Assembly (NCBI GenBank): GCA_031279575.1
Contig: JAITIG010000240.1
Location: 1 to 8,223, forward strand
DNA length: 8,223 nucleotides
Direction: 5' to 3'
Source: Bifidobacteriaceae bacterium
GTDB taxonomy: Bacteria; Actinomycetota; Actinomycetes; Actinomycetales; WQXJ01
The position numbers and the translations under genes are program-made. Numbering within the stretch: position 1 is the stretch's first letter; each line of letters begins with the position of its first letter. Shown here in pieces: positions 1 through 5,844 of the stretch. The notes beneath the pieces are model-generated. The model was given only the letters and a program-made list of their open reading frames with translations, did not search any database and was not told the DNA's origin.

Positions 1-1
1 C

Positions 2-79
2 CCCGACCAACCCTGGCTGACAACCGAAGCCTTCCTAACCGCCCTAGACCAAAGCCTCCAATCCCGCCCCTTGCCCTAG
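2..79 (+). CDS. C-terminal end of an unidentified gene (partial)
   Basis: An open frame enters from the left edge and ends at the TAG at 77-79, giving 25 residues that begin PDQPWLTTEAFL and end SRPLP. The predicted piece has an amphipathic look (TEAFLTALDQSL) typical of a C-terminal helix, but it is too short to place in a family. Its codons (CTA, CAA, AGC) are less GC-biased than those of the genes further right. A short hairpin (CCCGC 83-87 with GCGGG 92-96) follows the stop without a T-tract. It is the only plus-strand gene I can support, so it converges on the minus-strand genes with the repeat array between. It could also be a chance open frame. Confidence 0.45.
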   Translation, partial: PDQPWLTTEAFLTALDQSLQSRPLP

Positions 80-140
80 GCGCCCGCACGCGCGGGTTCG
101 ACCTCAATCGACCGGTCCGGGCTTGTTCTTGGTTGGCGCG
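80..140. other. Spacer before the 125-bp repeat array
   Basis: This short stretch lies between the partial gene and the first repeat unit. Apart from the small hairpin at 83-96 it shows no gene and no repeat sequence. The repeat match begins at about 139-141, so this is unique left-flanking DNA. Confidence 0.4.
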
Positions 141-549
141 CCGCCGTGGTCCGATCCGGGCGCCCGAGCCCGCCCAACCGCGGCGCGCCCGATGCGCCGA
201 CCAGCGCAAACGCCCAGGCGGCGGCCCGGCCGCCCGCACGGATCGGACCATCGCGGCCGAAAACGCCGCCGTGGTCCGATCCGGGCGTCCGAGCCCGCCC
301 AACCGCGGCGCGCCCGATGCGCCGACCAGCGCAAACGCCCAGGCGGCGGCCCGGCGGCTCGCACAGATCGGACCATCGCGGCCGAAAACGCCGCCGTGGT
401 CCGATCCGGGCGCCCGAGCCCGCCCAACTGCGGCGCGCCCGATGCGCCGACCAGCGCAAACGCCCAGGCGGCGGCCCGGCGGCCCGCACAAATCGGACCA
501 TCGCGGCCGAAAACGCCGCCGTGGTCCGATCCGGGCGTCCGAGCCCGCC
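141..549. repeat. 125-bp tandem repeat array, 3.3 copies, each with a long hairpin
   Basis: Units start at 141, 266, 391 and 516, each exactly 125 bp from the last. The fourth copy stops matching at about 549. Units differ at only a few positions, for example 22 bases into the unit (C, T, C, T in the four copies) and in the segment 89-101 bases into the unit. Each junction carries an inverted repeat: GATCGGACCA at 241-250 pairs perfectly with TGGTCCGATC at 272-281. Inside it, 251-257 pairs with 265-271 apart from one mismatch and one wobble, around the loop CGAAAAC. The same structure recurs at 366-406 and 491-531; in the last, the first G has become A. Because 125 is not a multiple of three, the apparent long open frames are one repeat read in rotating frames, so I do not call them genes. 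The function is unknown. Confidence 0.92.
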
Positions 550-554
550 GCGCC

Positions 555-665
555 CTACCCGGTGACGTAGTCGGGCTCAGAGCCCTTGCCCTCGCAGAAG
601 ACCACGATGGTGCGAAGCTCCTCGCGGATGGCGACTTTGCGTTTGAGGGTCTTGGCGGCCGGTGC
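555..665 (-). pseudogene. Remnant of an RloB-like gene (N-terminal fragment)
   Basis: Read on the minus strand, this encodes about 36 residues ending in a TAG at 555-557. They include KRKVAIREELRT, IVVFCEGKGSEPDYV and TG. The pattern basic patch, then (I/V)VFCEG-x-x-(S/T)EP-x-Y, is the N-terminal signature I recall for RloB-like proteins, a family of about 200 residues found beside restriction systems and linked to abortive infection. Here it stops at once after the motif, next to the edge of the 125-bp repeat array. No ATG or GTG lies in this frame just upstream; an ATG at 687-685 is in another frame, separated by a run of six C. I read it as a relic truncated at both ends. The match is a short motif recognised by eye, so the family call is moderately sure and loss of function is more certain. 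Confidence 0.55.
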
Positions 666-778
666 CGTGCGGGGGGACTGGCGGCATCGGGCGTCTGTCG
701 GGGTGGGGCGGCCGAGGCAAGGGGGGTGGGCGATGGCGCTGGGGCGAGCTGGCGGCATCGGGCGGCTGGGGGGTGGGG
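666..778. terminator. GC-rich end-of-operon hairpin with two copies of GGCGGCATCGGGCG
   Basis: This is the region after the last ABC permease gene. The 14-mer GGCGGCATCGGGCG occurs at 751-764 and again at 680-693. GCGGCATCG at 752-760 pairs with CGATGGCGC at 731-739, with one C-C mismatch and a 12-nt loop. In the operon transcript this hairpin starts 14 nt after the stop codon. There is no T-tract, so it is not a classical intrinsic terminator, but the same element follows two other genes in this window at nearly the same distance. I see no gene here. Confidence 0.5.
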
Positions 779-1714
779 TTAGCCTTTGACGGAGCCGGAC
801 ATCAGGCCGCCGACGAAATACTTGCCGAGCAGGATGTAGACCACCAAGGTGGGCAGGGAGGCGAGGACGGCGGCCGCCATCGAGACGCCGTAGTTTGTCA
901 TCATGGAGCCCTTGGCGATGGCGTTCAAGGTGACCGTGACCGGGGCCTGGGTCTCGGCGTTGCCGCCGAAGAAGGTGGCGAACAGGAAGTCGTTCCAAGC
1001 CGAAGTGAACTGCCAGATCAACACCACCACAAAGGACGGGATTGAAATCGGCAGCACCACCGAGACATAGGTCCGCAGCATGCCGGCGCCATCGACGCGG
1101 GCGGCCTCCATCAAATCGGCCGGGACCGACTGGTAGTAGTTGCGGAAAATCAGCGTGGTGATGGGGATGCCGTAAACCACGTGCAGCATGATCAGCGTCA
1201 TGATGCCGGATTGCAGGCCCCAGTTGGACTGCATGTCCAAAACCAGTTTGAACAGCGGCACCATCACGGCCTGGTAGGGGATGAACATGCCGAACAGGAT
1301 CATTGTGAACACAATGTTCGAGTACGGGAAACGCCAGCGGGCCAGCACAAACCCGTTCATCGAGCCCAAGAAGGAGGAGATGACGGCGGCCGGGACAACC
1401 ATGGCGAGCGTCCGCAGCACGGCGGGCAGGACCGGGAAAATCTTGCCGTAGGCCCCGGACTTGGAGCCGAGCAGCGCCACCTTCCAGTTCTCAAAGGTCC
1501 ACTCTTGCGGCAGCAGCCAGGCGCGGGACGGATCGGCGTCGCCGACCGCCTTGAAAGACGTCACCAGCAGCACGTAGACGGGGATCAGAACCACGATCAA
1601 GAAGAACAGCAGCAGGGTGTGGCGCACCAGCTTGCCCCAGTCGAAGCCTCCGCCGGGCCGTTTTTGGGCGGCGGCGGGAGCGGCGGAGCCGAAGTGGTCT
1701 GTGGCCGTGGTCAT
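779..1714 (-). CDS. Sugar ABC transporter permease, MalG type
   Basis: This 311-residue inner-membrane protein is a normal length for the MalG/CUT1 permease family. About six membrane segments are visible, near residues 32-54, 103-124, 133-156, 168-190, 223-247 and 276-300. The cytoplasmic coupling loop has the EAA signature at 203-210 (EAARVDGA), the site that contacts the transport ATPase. The start is secure: AAGGAGG at 1728-1722 lies 7 nt before the ATG. The ATG overlaps the stop of the preceding permease gene (ATGA at 1714-1711), which indicates translational coupling. With the upstream permease it should form the heterodimeric channel for the sugar delivered by the adjacent binding protein. 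The specificity, probably glucose or mannose, is inferred from that binding protein. It is the last gene of the operon. Confidence 0.95.
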   Translation of the reverse strand: MTTATDHFGSAAPAAAQKRPGGGFDWGKLVRHTLLLFFLIVVLIPVYVLLVTSFKAVGDADPSRAWLLPQEWTFENWKVALLGSKSGAYGKIFPVLPAVLRTLAMVVPAAVISSFLGSMNGFVLARWRFPYSNIVFTMILFGMFIPYQAVMVPLFKLVLDMQSNWGLQSGIMTLIMLHVVYGIPITTLIFRNYYQSVPADLMEAARVDGAGMLRTYVSVVLPISIPSFVVVLIWQFTSAWNDFLFATFFGGNAETQAPVTVTLNAIAKGSMMTNYGVSMAAAVLASLPTLVVYILLGKYFVGGLMSGSVKG

Positions 1715-2613
1715 CGCTTGTCCTCCTTCGCCACGTGAACCAGGTAGGGCACAATCAGGAACAGCACCAGCAGCAGCAGCATCACGCCCACGGCGGCGGC
1801 GTCGGCGTAGTCGGCGCCGTTTTGGAAGAAGGCCATGTCGATGGCCGGCACCCGGGTGGGGTAGAAGGTGTAGCCGCCGGTGATGGCCACAATCAGGTCA
1901 AACACCTTGAGCGACATGTGGCCCAAGATGATCAGCGCGCTCAGCGCCACCGGCGACAACTGCGGGAACAGCACATGGCGGTAGATCCGCCATTCGGAGG
2001 CGCCGTCGACCCGGGCCGCCTCGCGCAGCTCGTCCGGGATGCCCCTGAAGCCGGCCAGGAACAGCGCCATGACATAGCCGGCCATCTGCCAGATGGCGGG
2101 CAGGGCGATGGCGGTGATGCCCAGGTTCTGGTCCATCTGCCAGTCGCTCTCCAGGAAGGTCAGCCCCAGGGTGTGGAACAAGCGGTTCAAACCGCGCGCC
2201 TGGTCGCCTTTGGTGGGGTTGAGCAGCCACTTCCAGACCACGCCGGCGGCGACCGAGGAGATCGCGAACGGGAAGAGGTAAAGCGAACGGAAAATGCCCT
2301 CGGCGCGCGAGCGCCGGTCCAGCAGCCAGGCCCACAAGAAGCCGAAGCACATGGTGCCCGCGATGAAGGACACGGTGTAAAGCAGCAGGTTGCGCAGCGA
2401 ATGCTGGAAGCCTGAGTCCTTCAGCAGCGTGAGGTAGTTCTCCAGGCCCACGTTTGCGGTGGGGGCTTTGCCCGCCAACTGCGCCATCGAGTGCGCGTCG
2501 GTGGTTGAGACCTGGACCGAGCCGAAGATCAGGTAGTAGACGAAAACCCCGATCAGGATGATCGAGGGGGACATCAGCAAAATGGGCGGCACATACCGCC
2601 TAAGCCGGTTCAT
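1711..2613 (-). CDS. Sugar ABC transporter permease, MalF type
   Basis: This 300-residue permease belongs to the CUT1 (MalF-like) family and is the first membrane subunit of the operon. Membrane segments are visible near residues 8-30, 74-98, 108-130, 165-188, 221-245 and 274-296. The ATPase-coupling loop is EAARVDGA at 198-205, followed by SEWRIYRHVLFPQLSP. It lacks the long periplasmic insert of enterobacterial MalF, as is usual in actinobacterial homologues. The ATG at 2613-2611 has a weak ribosome-binding site, GAGG, 8 nt upstream. That site lies in a sequence complementary to the loop of the hairpin just before it, so translation may be restrained relative to the binding protein. The 3' end overlaps the next gene by 4 nt. 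No ATPase gene accompanies the pair. Confidence 0.95.
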   Translation of the reverse strand: MNRLRRYVPPILLMSPSIILIGVFVYYLIFGSVQVSTTDAHSMAQLAGKAPTANVGLENYLTLLKDSGFQHSLRNLLLYTVSFIAGTMCFGFLWAWLLDRRSRAEGIFRSLYLFPFAISSVAAGVVWKWLLNPTKGDQARGLNRLFHTLGLTFLESDWQMDQNLGITAIALPAIWQMAGYVMALFLAGFRGIPDELREAARVDGASEWRIYRHVLFPQLSPVALSALIILGHMSLKVFDLIVAITGGYTFYPTRVPAIDMAFFQNGADYADAAAVGVMLLLLVLFLIVPYLVHVAKEDKR

Positions 2614-2620
2614 TGGCGAC

Positions 2621-2679
2621 GCCTCGTAGTTTGGGGGCGGCGCCGGCCGGGCCTACGAGGCAACCCGGCCGGCGCCGCC
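2621..2679 (-). promoter_or_regulatory. Intercistronic hairpin whose loop complements the downstream ribosome-binding site
   Basis: Between the binding-protein and permease genes lies a perfect 16-bp stem, GGCGGCGCCGGCCGGG at 2636-2651 with its complement at 2664-2679, around a 12-nt loop. In the minus-strand transcript the loop contains GCCUCGUAG (2661-2653). This is exactly complementary over 9 nt to CUACGAGGC (2629-2621), which holds the GAGG ribosome-binding site of the permease gene. There is no T-tract. Such hairpins between binding-protein and permease genes commonly stabilise the upstream message and lower permease output. The extra loop-to-ribosome-site pairing suggests a pseudoknot or a competing hairpin. 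With only 6 nt between stem and second pairing, full pairing of both is sterically strained. Confidence 0.6.
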
Positions 2680-2700
2680 TGATTGGGAACGGGTGGTGGT

Positions 2701-3987
2701 TTAGGCGAAGGCTGCCGCCAGCTCTTGCTGGAGGGTGGCGATGTCGCCCGCGCCCATCGCGCCGGTGGTGAACTTCGAAACCGCCGAGTTGGTGTCGTTG
2801 CCCTGCTGGATGGTGGCGGCGGCGCCGTGCTGGATCGAGCCGACGATGGCGTCAGACTTGAACGAGCTGGCAGCCGACTGCTGGTACTCCGAGAAGCCCT
2901 CGGCCGCCAGGTCGATGTCGGTGCGGGCCGGGATGGAGCCCTTGACCTTGTTGAAGCCGATCTGCCCCTCCTTGGAGGAGATGACGTCCAGCCAGGCCTC
3001 GGCGCCGCTCTTGTGGGGCGCGCCGACGCAGCGGGAGAAGGAGTCGGCCAGGAAGTCGTAGATGCCTTCCGTGCCGGGGCTGGCGGCGTAGAGGTAGTCC
3101 ACGCCGGCCTTGAGCTCGTTGGAGTCGAGCAGGGCTGGGACCCAGTCGCCCATGATGTTGAAGGCGCCGGTGCCGTCCAGCAGCATCTGCGTGGCCGGCT
3201 CCCAGTCCATCGACTCGCGGTCCGCGTTGGTGTAGCTCATCAGCTTGGCGAACTTCTCCAGCGCGCCTTTGACCTCGCTGCCCGCCCAGTCGGTCGAGCC
3301 GTCGAACAGGCCGTTGTACTTGTCGGCGCCGAGCTCGGCGATCAGGACGGTCTCAAGCAGGTGGACCTGGGTCCAGGTGTTGCCGACTGTGAGCGGGGTG
3401 ACGTTGGGCGTCTTGGCCTTGATGGTGTCCAGCGCCGCGATGAAAGCGTCAACCGAGGCGAACTGGGCGGAGTCGGTGGGCAGGCCCGCCGCCTCCAGCA
3501 CCGGGATGGAGGCCCACAGCACGTTGGCGCGGTGGACGTTGGACGGGATGGTGTAGATCTTGCCGTCCTGGGTCAGCATGTCGACCAGGTCTTGGGGGAA
3601 GACGTCGTTCAGGTTGAACTTGCTGTAGAGGTCGGAGACGTCCTCAACCTGGCCCGCGTCGATGTAGTCTTGCGCCTCCTTGCCGGCGTGGACCTGGAAG
3701 GTGTCCGGCGGCTCGTTGGCCGTCAGGCGGGTTTGGAGCAGCTCCTTGGCGGAGCCGCCGCCGCCGGTGACGCCGCCGTTGACAAACTTCACGTCCGGGT
3801 ACTTGTCCACCAGGACGTCCTCGAGGGCTTGAAGGCCGAGGGCCTCGGAGCCGGATGTCCACCAGGTGAAGACCTCGACCTCGGAGGCGGTCCCGCCGTC
3901 ATCTCCGCTGGTGGTGTCGCCGCAGGCTGCGGTGCCGAAGATGAGGGCTGCCGCCCCGATCGCCGCCAAAAATCGTTTTGTGCGCAT
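2701..3987 (-). CDS. Sugar-binding lipoprotein of an ABC transporter, glucose/mannose-binding family
   Basis: This 428-residue extracellular solute-binding protein captures sugar outside the membrane for the two permeases encoded downstream. MRTKRFLAAIGAAALIFG followed by TAAC is a lipoprotein signal with the lipidated Cys at 22. I chose the ATG at 3987 because AAGGA (4001-3997) lies 9 nt upstream and the signal peptide starts there; the open frame continues upstream without signal features. Motifs match the Thermus glucose-binding protein as I recall it: FTWWTSGSE (40-48), TGGGGSAKELL (74-84), PPDTFQVHAG (93-102), NVHRANVLW (150-158), FNIMGDW (276-282), SPGT (303-306), SDSF is here ADSF (314-317), SKEGQ (338-342) and KGSIPAR (349-355). 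The sugar contacts recalled for that protein (Glu, Gln, His, Asp, Lys, His) correspond to E48, Q98, H100, D315, K349 and H387, all present. A hexose such as glucose is the likely ligand; mannose or galactose is possible. Confidence 0.93.
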   Translation of the reverse strand: MRTKRFLAAIGAAALIFGTAACGDTTSGDDGGTASEVEVFTWWTSGSEALGLQALEDVLVDKYPDVKFVNGGVTGGGGSAKELLQTRLTANEPPDTFQVHAGKEAQDYIDAGQVEDVSDLYSKFNLNDVFPQDLVDMLTQDGKIYTIPSNVHRANVLWASIPVLEAAGLPTDSAQFASVDAFIAALDTIKAKTPNVTPLTVGNTWTQVHLLETVLIAELGADKYNGLFDGSTDWAGSEVKGALEKFAKLMSYTNADRESMDWEPATQMLLDGTGAFNIMGDWVPALLDSNELKAGVDYLYAASPGTEGIYDFLADSFSRCVGAPHKSGAEAWLDVISSKEGQIGFNKVKGSIPARTDIDLAAEGFSEYQQSAASSFKSDAIVGSIQHGAAATIQQGNDTNSAVSKFTTGAMGAGDIATLQQELAAAFA

Positions 3988-4032
3988 GTACTGTGATCCT
4001 TCCGCGTCGTCGCTTTTCGGAATTCGGGGCCG

Positions 4033-4075
4033 CGCCGCGCGGCTTGGGGGCCGAACGCCCCCGCTTGGCGCGGCG
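4033..4075 (-). promoter_or_regulatory. Long hairpin in the leader of the sugar ABC operon
   Basis: CGCCGCGC at 4033-4040 pairs perfectly with GCGCGGCG at 4068-4075. Inside, GGGGGC (4046-4051) pairs with GCCCCC (4057-4062) around the loop CGAAC. A symmetric 5-by-5 internal loop separates the two stems. It lies between the AT-rich promoter region and the binding-protein ribosome-binding site, so it would be in the 5' leader. It may stabilise or attenuate the message; no T-tract follows. Confidence 0.45.
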
Positions 4076-4140
4076 CCATCCCACTTGGGCTTGCGCCTCG
4101 GGTCAACCATTCCGTGTCGCGGGGCCGAGTGCAAGTGATA

Positions 4141-4185
4141 AAGCCAAGCTAACCCAAATTGTTATATACCGTTCAACTGTTGAAC
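4141..4185 (-). promoter_or_regulatory. Probable promoter and operator of the sugar ABC operon
   Basis: This is the clearest AT-rich island in the window. A perfect palindrome, GTTCAACTGTTGAAC, spans 4171-4185 and overlaps the last codons and stop of the ROK gene. On the minus strand it contributes TTGAAC (4176-4171) as a possible -35 box, with TAGCTT (4151-4146) 19 nt further on as a TAnnnT-type -10. TATAAC (4166-4161) is an alternative -10, but with a poor -35. A palindrome covering the -35 region is a normal repressor site, and the ROK protein encoded just upstream is the natural candidate. The exact start of transcription cannot be fixed by eye. Confidence 0.5.
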
Positions 4186-5351
4186 TCACCGGCGGCGGCC
4201 CGGCCCGCCAAAACCAGCGAGCCGTACAGCTCGGAGAGCCCGTGGTGGCGCGCCAAACGCACCTGGACCGCCCGCGCGGGGGCGGGCAGGGAACGGCGCG
4301 TGACGGTCTCGCGCACGGTGTCGAGCAGCAAATCGGCCGCCGCCGTGACCGGCCCGCCCAGCACCACGGTGGCCGGGCTGAGCAGGTTGACCAGGCTGGA
4401 GATGGCGATCCCGACGTTTCGCCCCATGTCCTCCAGCAGGCGGATCGAGCCGTTGTGGCCCGCCCGGGCCATGTCCAGCCACTCCGGCAGGGTGACGTCC
4501 CGCTCCATGGCGCGGCTCAAGGTCTCCAGCAGCACCGGGGTCGAGGCGGTGGTCTCGACGCAGCCGCGGTTGCCGCACCGGCACAGCCGCCCCGAGGAGT
4601 CGAGGCTGACATGGCCCAGCTCTCCCGCCGTGCCGGCCGCGCCGCGCAGCAGCCGGTCGCCATCGATCAAGATGCCGCAGCCGATCCCAACCGACAGCCG
4701 GATGTAGGCCTGGGGCTGGCGGGTGGCCACCGGCGTGGCCCAAGCGAATTCGCCCAAGGCCCCCAGGTTGGCGTCGTTTTCCACCACAACCGCCAACCCG
4801 AGCGCGCGCGAGAAGTGCTCTTGCAGGTCAATGCCGGTCCAGGCGGGCAGGACGGCGCCCGCGCCGATCTCCCCGGTTTGGGCCGAGAGCGGCCCGGGCA
4901 CCCCGGCGGCGGCGCCTTTGATGTCCGCCCGGTCGAGCCCAAGGCGGTCCAGCAGGGTCTGGAGCAGCTCGGCGCACAGCTTCAGGCCCTCTGCGGCCGA
5001 GGCGCCGGGCGTCATCGGGCGCAACTCCCGGGCCACCAGGTGGTGGTCGAGCGTGCCCAGGCCGGCGTGCAGGTGCGTCCGCCCCAGGTCGAGGCCGAAG
5101 ATATAGCCCGCCGGCGCCGCCCGGGCCACCACCCGGCAGCGGCGGCCCTGGTGCAACTCGGTGGCGATGGAGACCTCGCGGCTGGCCTCGAGCGCGCGCG
5201 CCAGGTTGGACACCGAGGCCGGCGAGAGCCCCGAGCGCCGCGCCAATTCGGCTTGGGTGGCGCGCCCGCCGGCCTCGGCCAGGGCTCGCAGCAGCCGGTC
5301 GCAATTGGCCCGCCGCAGCGCGCCGGGCGATCCGGGTCCTTTGAGGGACAT
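4173..5351 (-). CDS. ROK-family transcriptional repressor
   Basis: This 392-residue protein joins a DNA-binding helix-turn-helix at about 30-57 (ATQAELARRSGLSPASVSNL) to a ROK sugar-kinase-like domain. Visible ROK features are the phosphate-loop-like FGLDLGRT (85-92), AAGVPGP (148-154), VENDAN (190-195) with the catalytic-type Asp 193, and GELGHV (243-248). The zinc motif is CRCGNRGCVE at 257-266 (Cys 257, 259, 264 with His 247). Length is typical for the family. ROK repressors release DNA on binding a sugar or sugar phosphate. This one ends 185 bp before the sugar-binding lipoprotein gene, in the same direction, so it probably controls that operon. I chose the ATG at 5351 because the HTH sits at its normal distance and a -10-like TATGCT ends 6 nt before it, fitting a leaderless message. 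The open frame upstream runs into repeats and is not credible. The kinase residues are intact, so enzymatic activity cannot be excluded. Confidence 0.93.
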   Translation of the reverse strand: MSLKGPGSPGALRRANCDRLLRALAEAGGRATQAELARRSGLSPASVSNLARALEASREVSIATELHQGRRCRVVARAAPAGYIFGLDLGRTHLHAGLGTLDHHLVARELRPMTPGASAAEGLKLCAELLQTLLDRLGLDRADIKGAAAGVPGPLSAQTGEIGAGAVLPAWTGIDLQEHFSRALGLAVVVENDANLGALGEFAWATPVATRQPQAYIRLSVGIGCGILIDGDRLLRGAAGTAGELGHVSLDSSGRLCRCGNRGCVETTASTPVLLETLSRAMERDVTLPEWLDMARAGHNGSIRLLEDMGRNVGIAISSLVNLLSPATVVLGGPVTAAADLLLDTVRETVTRRSLPAPARAVQVRLARHHGLSELYGSLVLAGRAAAGEFNS

Positions 5352-5385
5352 GCCGAAAGCATACAAGACTTGAACGCTTGCGTTC
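5352..5385 (-). promoter_or_regulatory. Leaderless promoter and palindromic operator of the ROK gene
   Basis: On the minus strand TATGCT (5363-5358) fits the actinobacterial -10 pattern TAnnnT, and the A of the ATG follows 6 nt later, the arrangement of leaderless messages. No Shine-Dalgarno sequence is present. A perfect palindrome, GAACGC-TT-GCGTTC, lies at 5372-5385, about where the -35 box would be. That position fits repression, perhaps autorepression by the ROK protein. The motif TTGAAC also occurs in the palindrome before the ABC operon, but the two palindromes are otherwise different. Confidence 0.55.
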
Positions 5386-5455
5386 TCCGCCGCAGGCTGC
5401 CGCGCCGCCCGCCCCGGGCTGTCAGCGGCGGCCAAGCGGCCGCTCCCCCCGCCCC
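5386..5455. other. GC-rich spacer between the ROK promoter and the 72-bp array
   Basis: I see no gene, promoter or repeat unit here; it is almost entirely G and C. Confidence 0.4.
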
Positions 5456-5836
5456 CGGTTGGACGATGCCGCCCCGTCCCGCCGCCGCGGAGCCGCCGGG
5501 AGACCGGGAGGCGGGGCGCCCGGGCGCGGCATCGGCGGTTGGGCGATGCCGCCCCGCCCCGCCGCCGCGGAGCCGCCGGGAGGCCGGGAGCCCGGGCGCG
5601 GCATCGGCGGTTGGGCGATGCCGCCCCGTCCCGCCGCCGCGGAGCCGCCGGGAGCCCGGGCGCGCCATCGGCGGTTGGGCGAGGCCGCCCCGCCCCGCCG
5701 CCGCGGAGCCGCCGGGAGGCCGGGAGGCCGGGCGCGGCATCGGCGGTTGGGCGATGCCGCCCCGTCCCGCCGCCGCGGAGCCGCCGGGAGGCCGGGAGGC
5801 CGGGCGCGGCATCGGCGGTTGGGCGATGCCGCCCCG
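5456..5836. repeat. 72-bp tandem repeat array with a recurring hairpin, between purU and the ROK gene
   Basis: The core GCGGCATCGGCGG recurs at 5526, 5598, 5662 (variant GCGCCATCG), 5734 and 5806, with a partial unit from about 5456. Spacings are 72, 64, 72 and 72 bp, and about 80 bp for the first; the differences are 8-bp steps in the GGGAGGCC-like part of the unit. In each standard unit GCGGCATCG (for example 5526-5534) pairs perfectly with CGATGCCGC (5544-5552) around the 9-nt GCGGTTGGG. The 5662 copy has lost this pairing on both arms. The right-hand copy lies 12 nt after the purU stop codon, so it may act as the purU terminator, with the others as amplified copies. Pro/Gly/Ala/Arg-rich frames through it are low-complexity artefacts. 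Confidence 0.9.
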
Positions 5837-5844
5837 GGGCCGGG

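Noticed and set aside
141..549. A CRISPR array
   Set aside because: The 125-bp units follow one another directly without variable spacers, and no cas genes are present.
76..782. Several long open frames on both strands across the repeat array, 107-219 residues
   Set aside because: They are the same 125-bp unit read in rotating frames, rich in Arg/Pro/Ala/Gly, with no ribosome-binding sites and no recognisable domain.
2636..2679. A classical intrinsic terminator after the binding-protein gene
   Set aside because: The stem is strong but is followed by CCCAAA rather than a T-tract, and the permease genes downstream need the same transcript.
2683..3996. A 437-residue plus-strand open frame
   Set aside because: It is antisense to the sugar-binding lipoprotein, whose signal peptide and family motifs are unmistakable.
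3988..4134. Upstream extension of the sugar-binding protein to an ATG at 4134
   Set aside because: The lipoprotein signal peptide begins at 3987 behind a good ribosome-binding site; the extension would bury it and crosses the leader hairpin.
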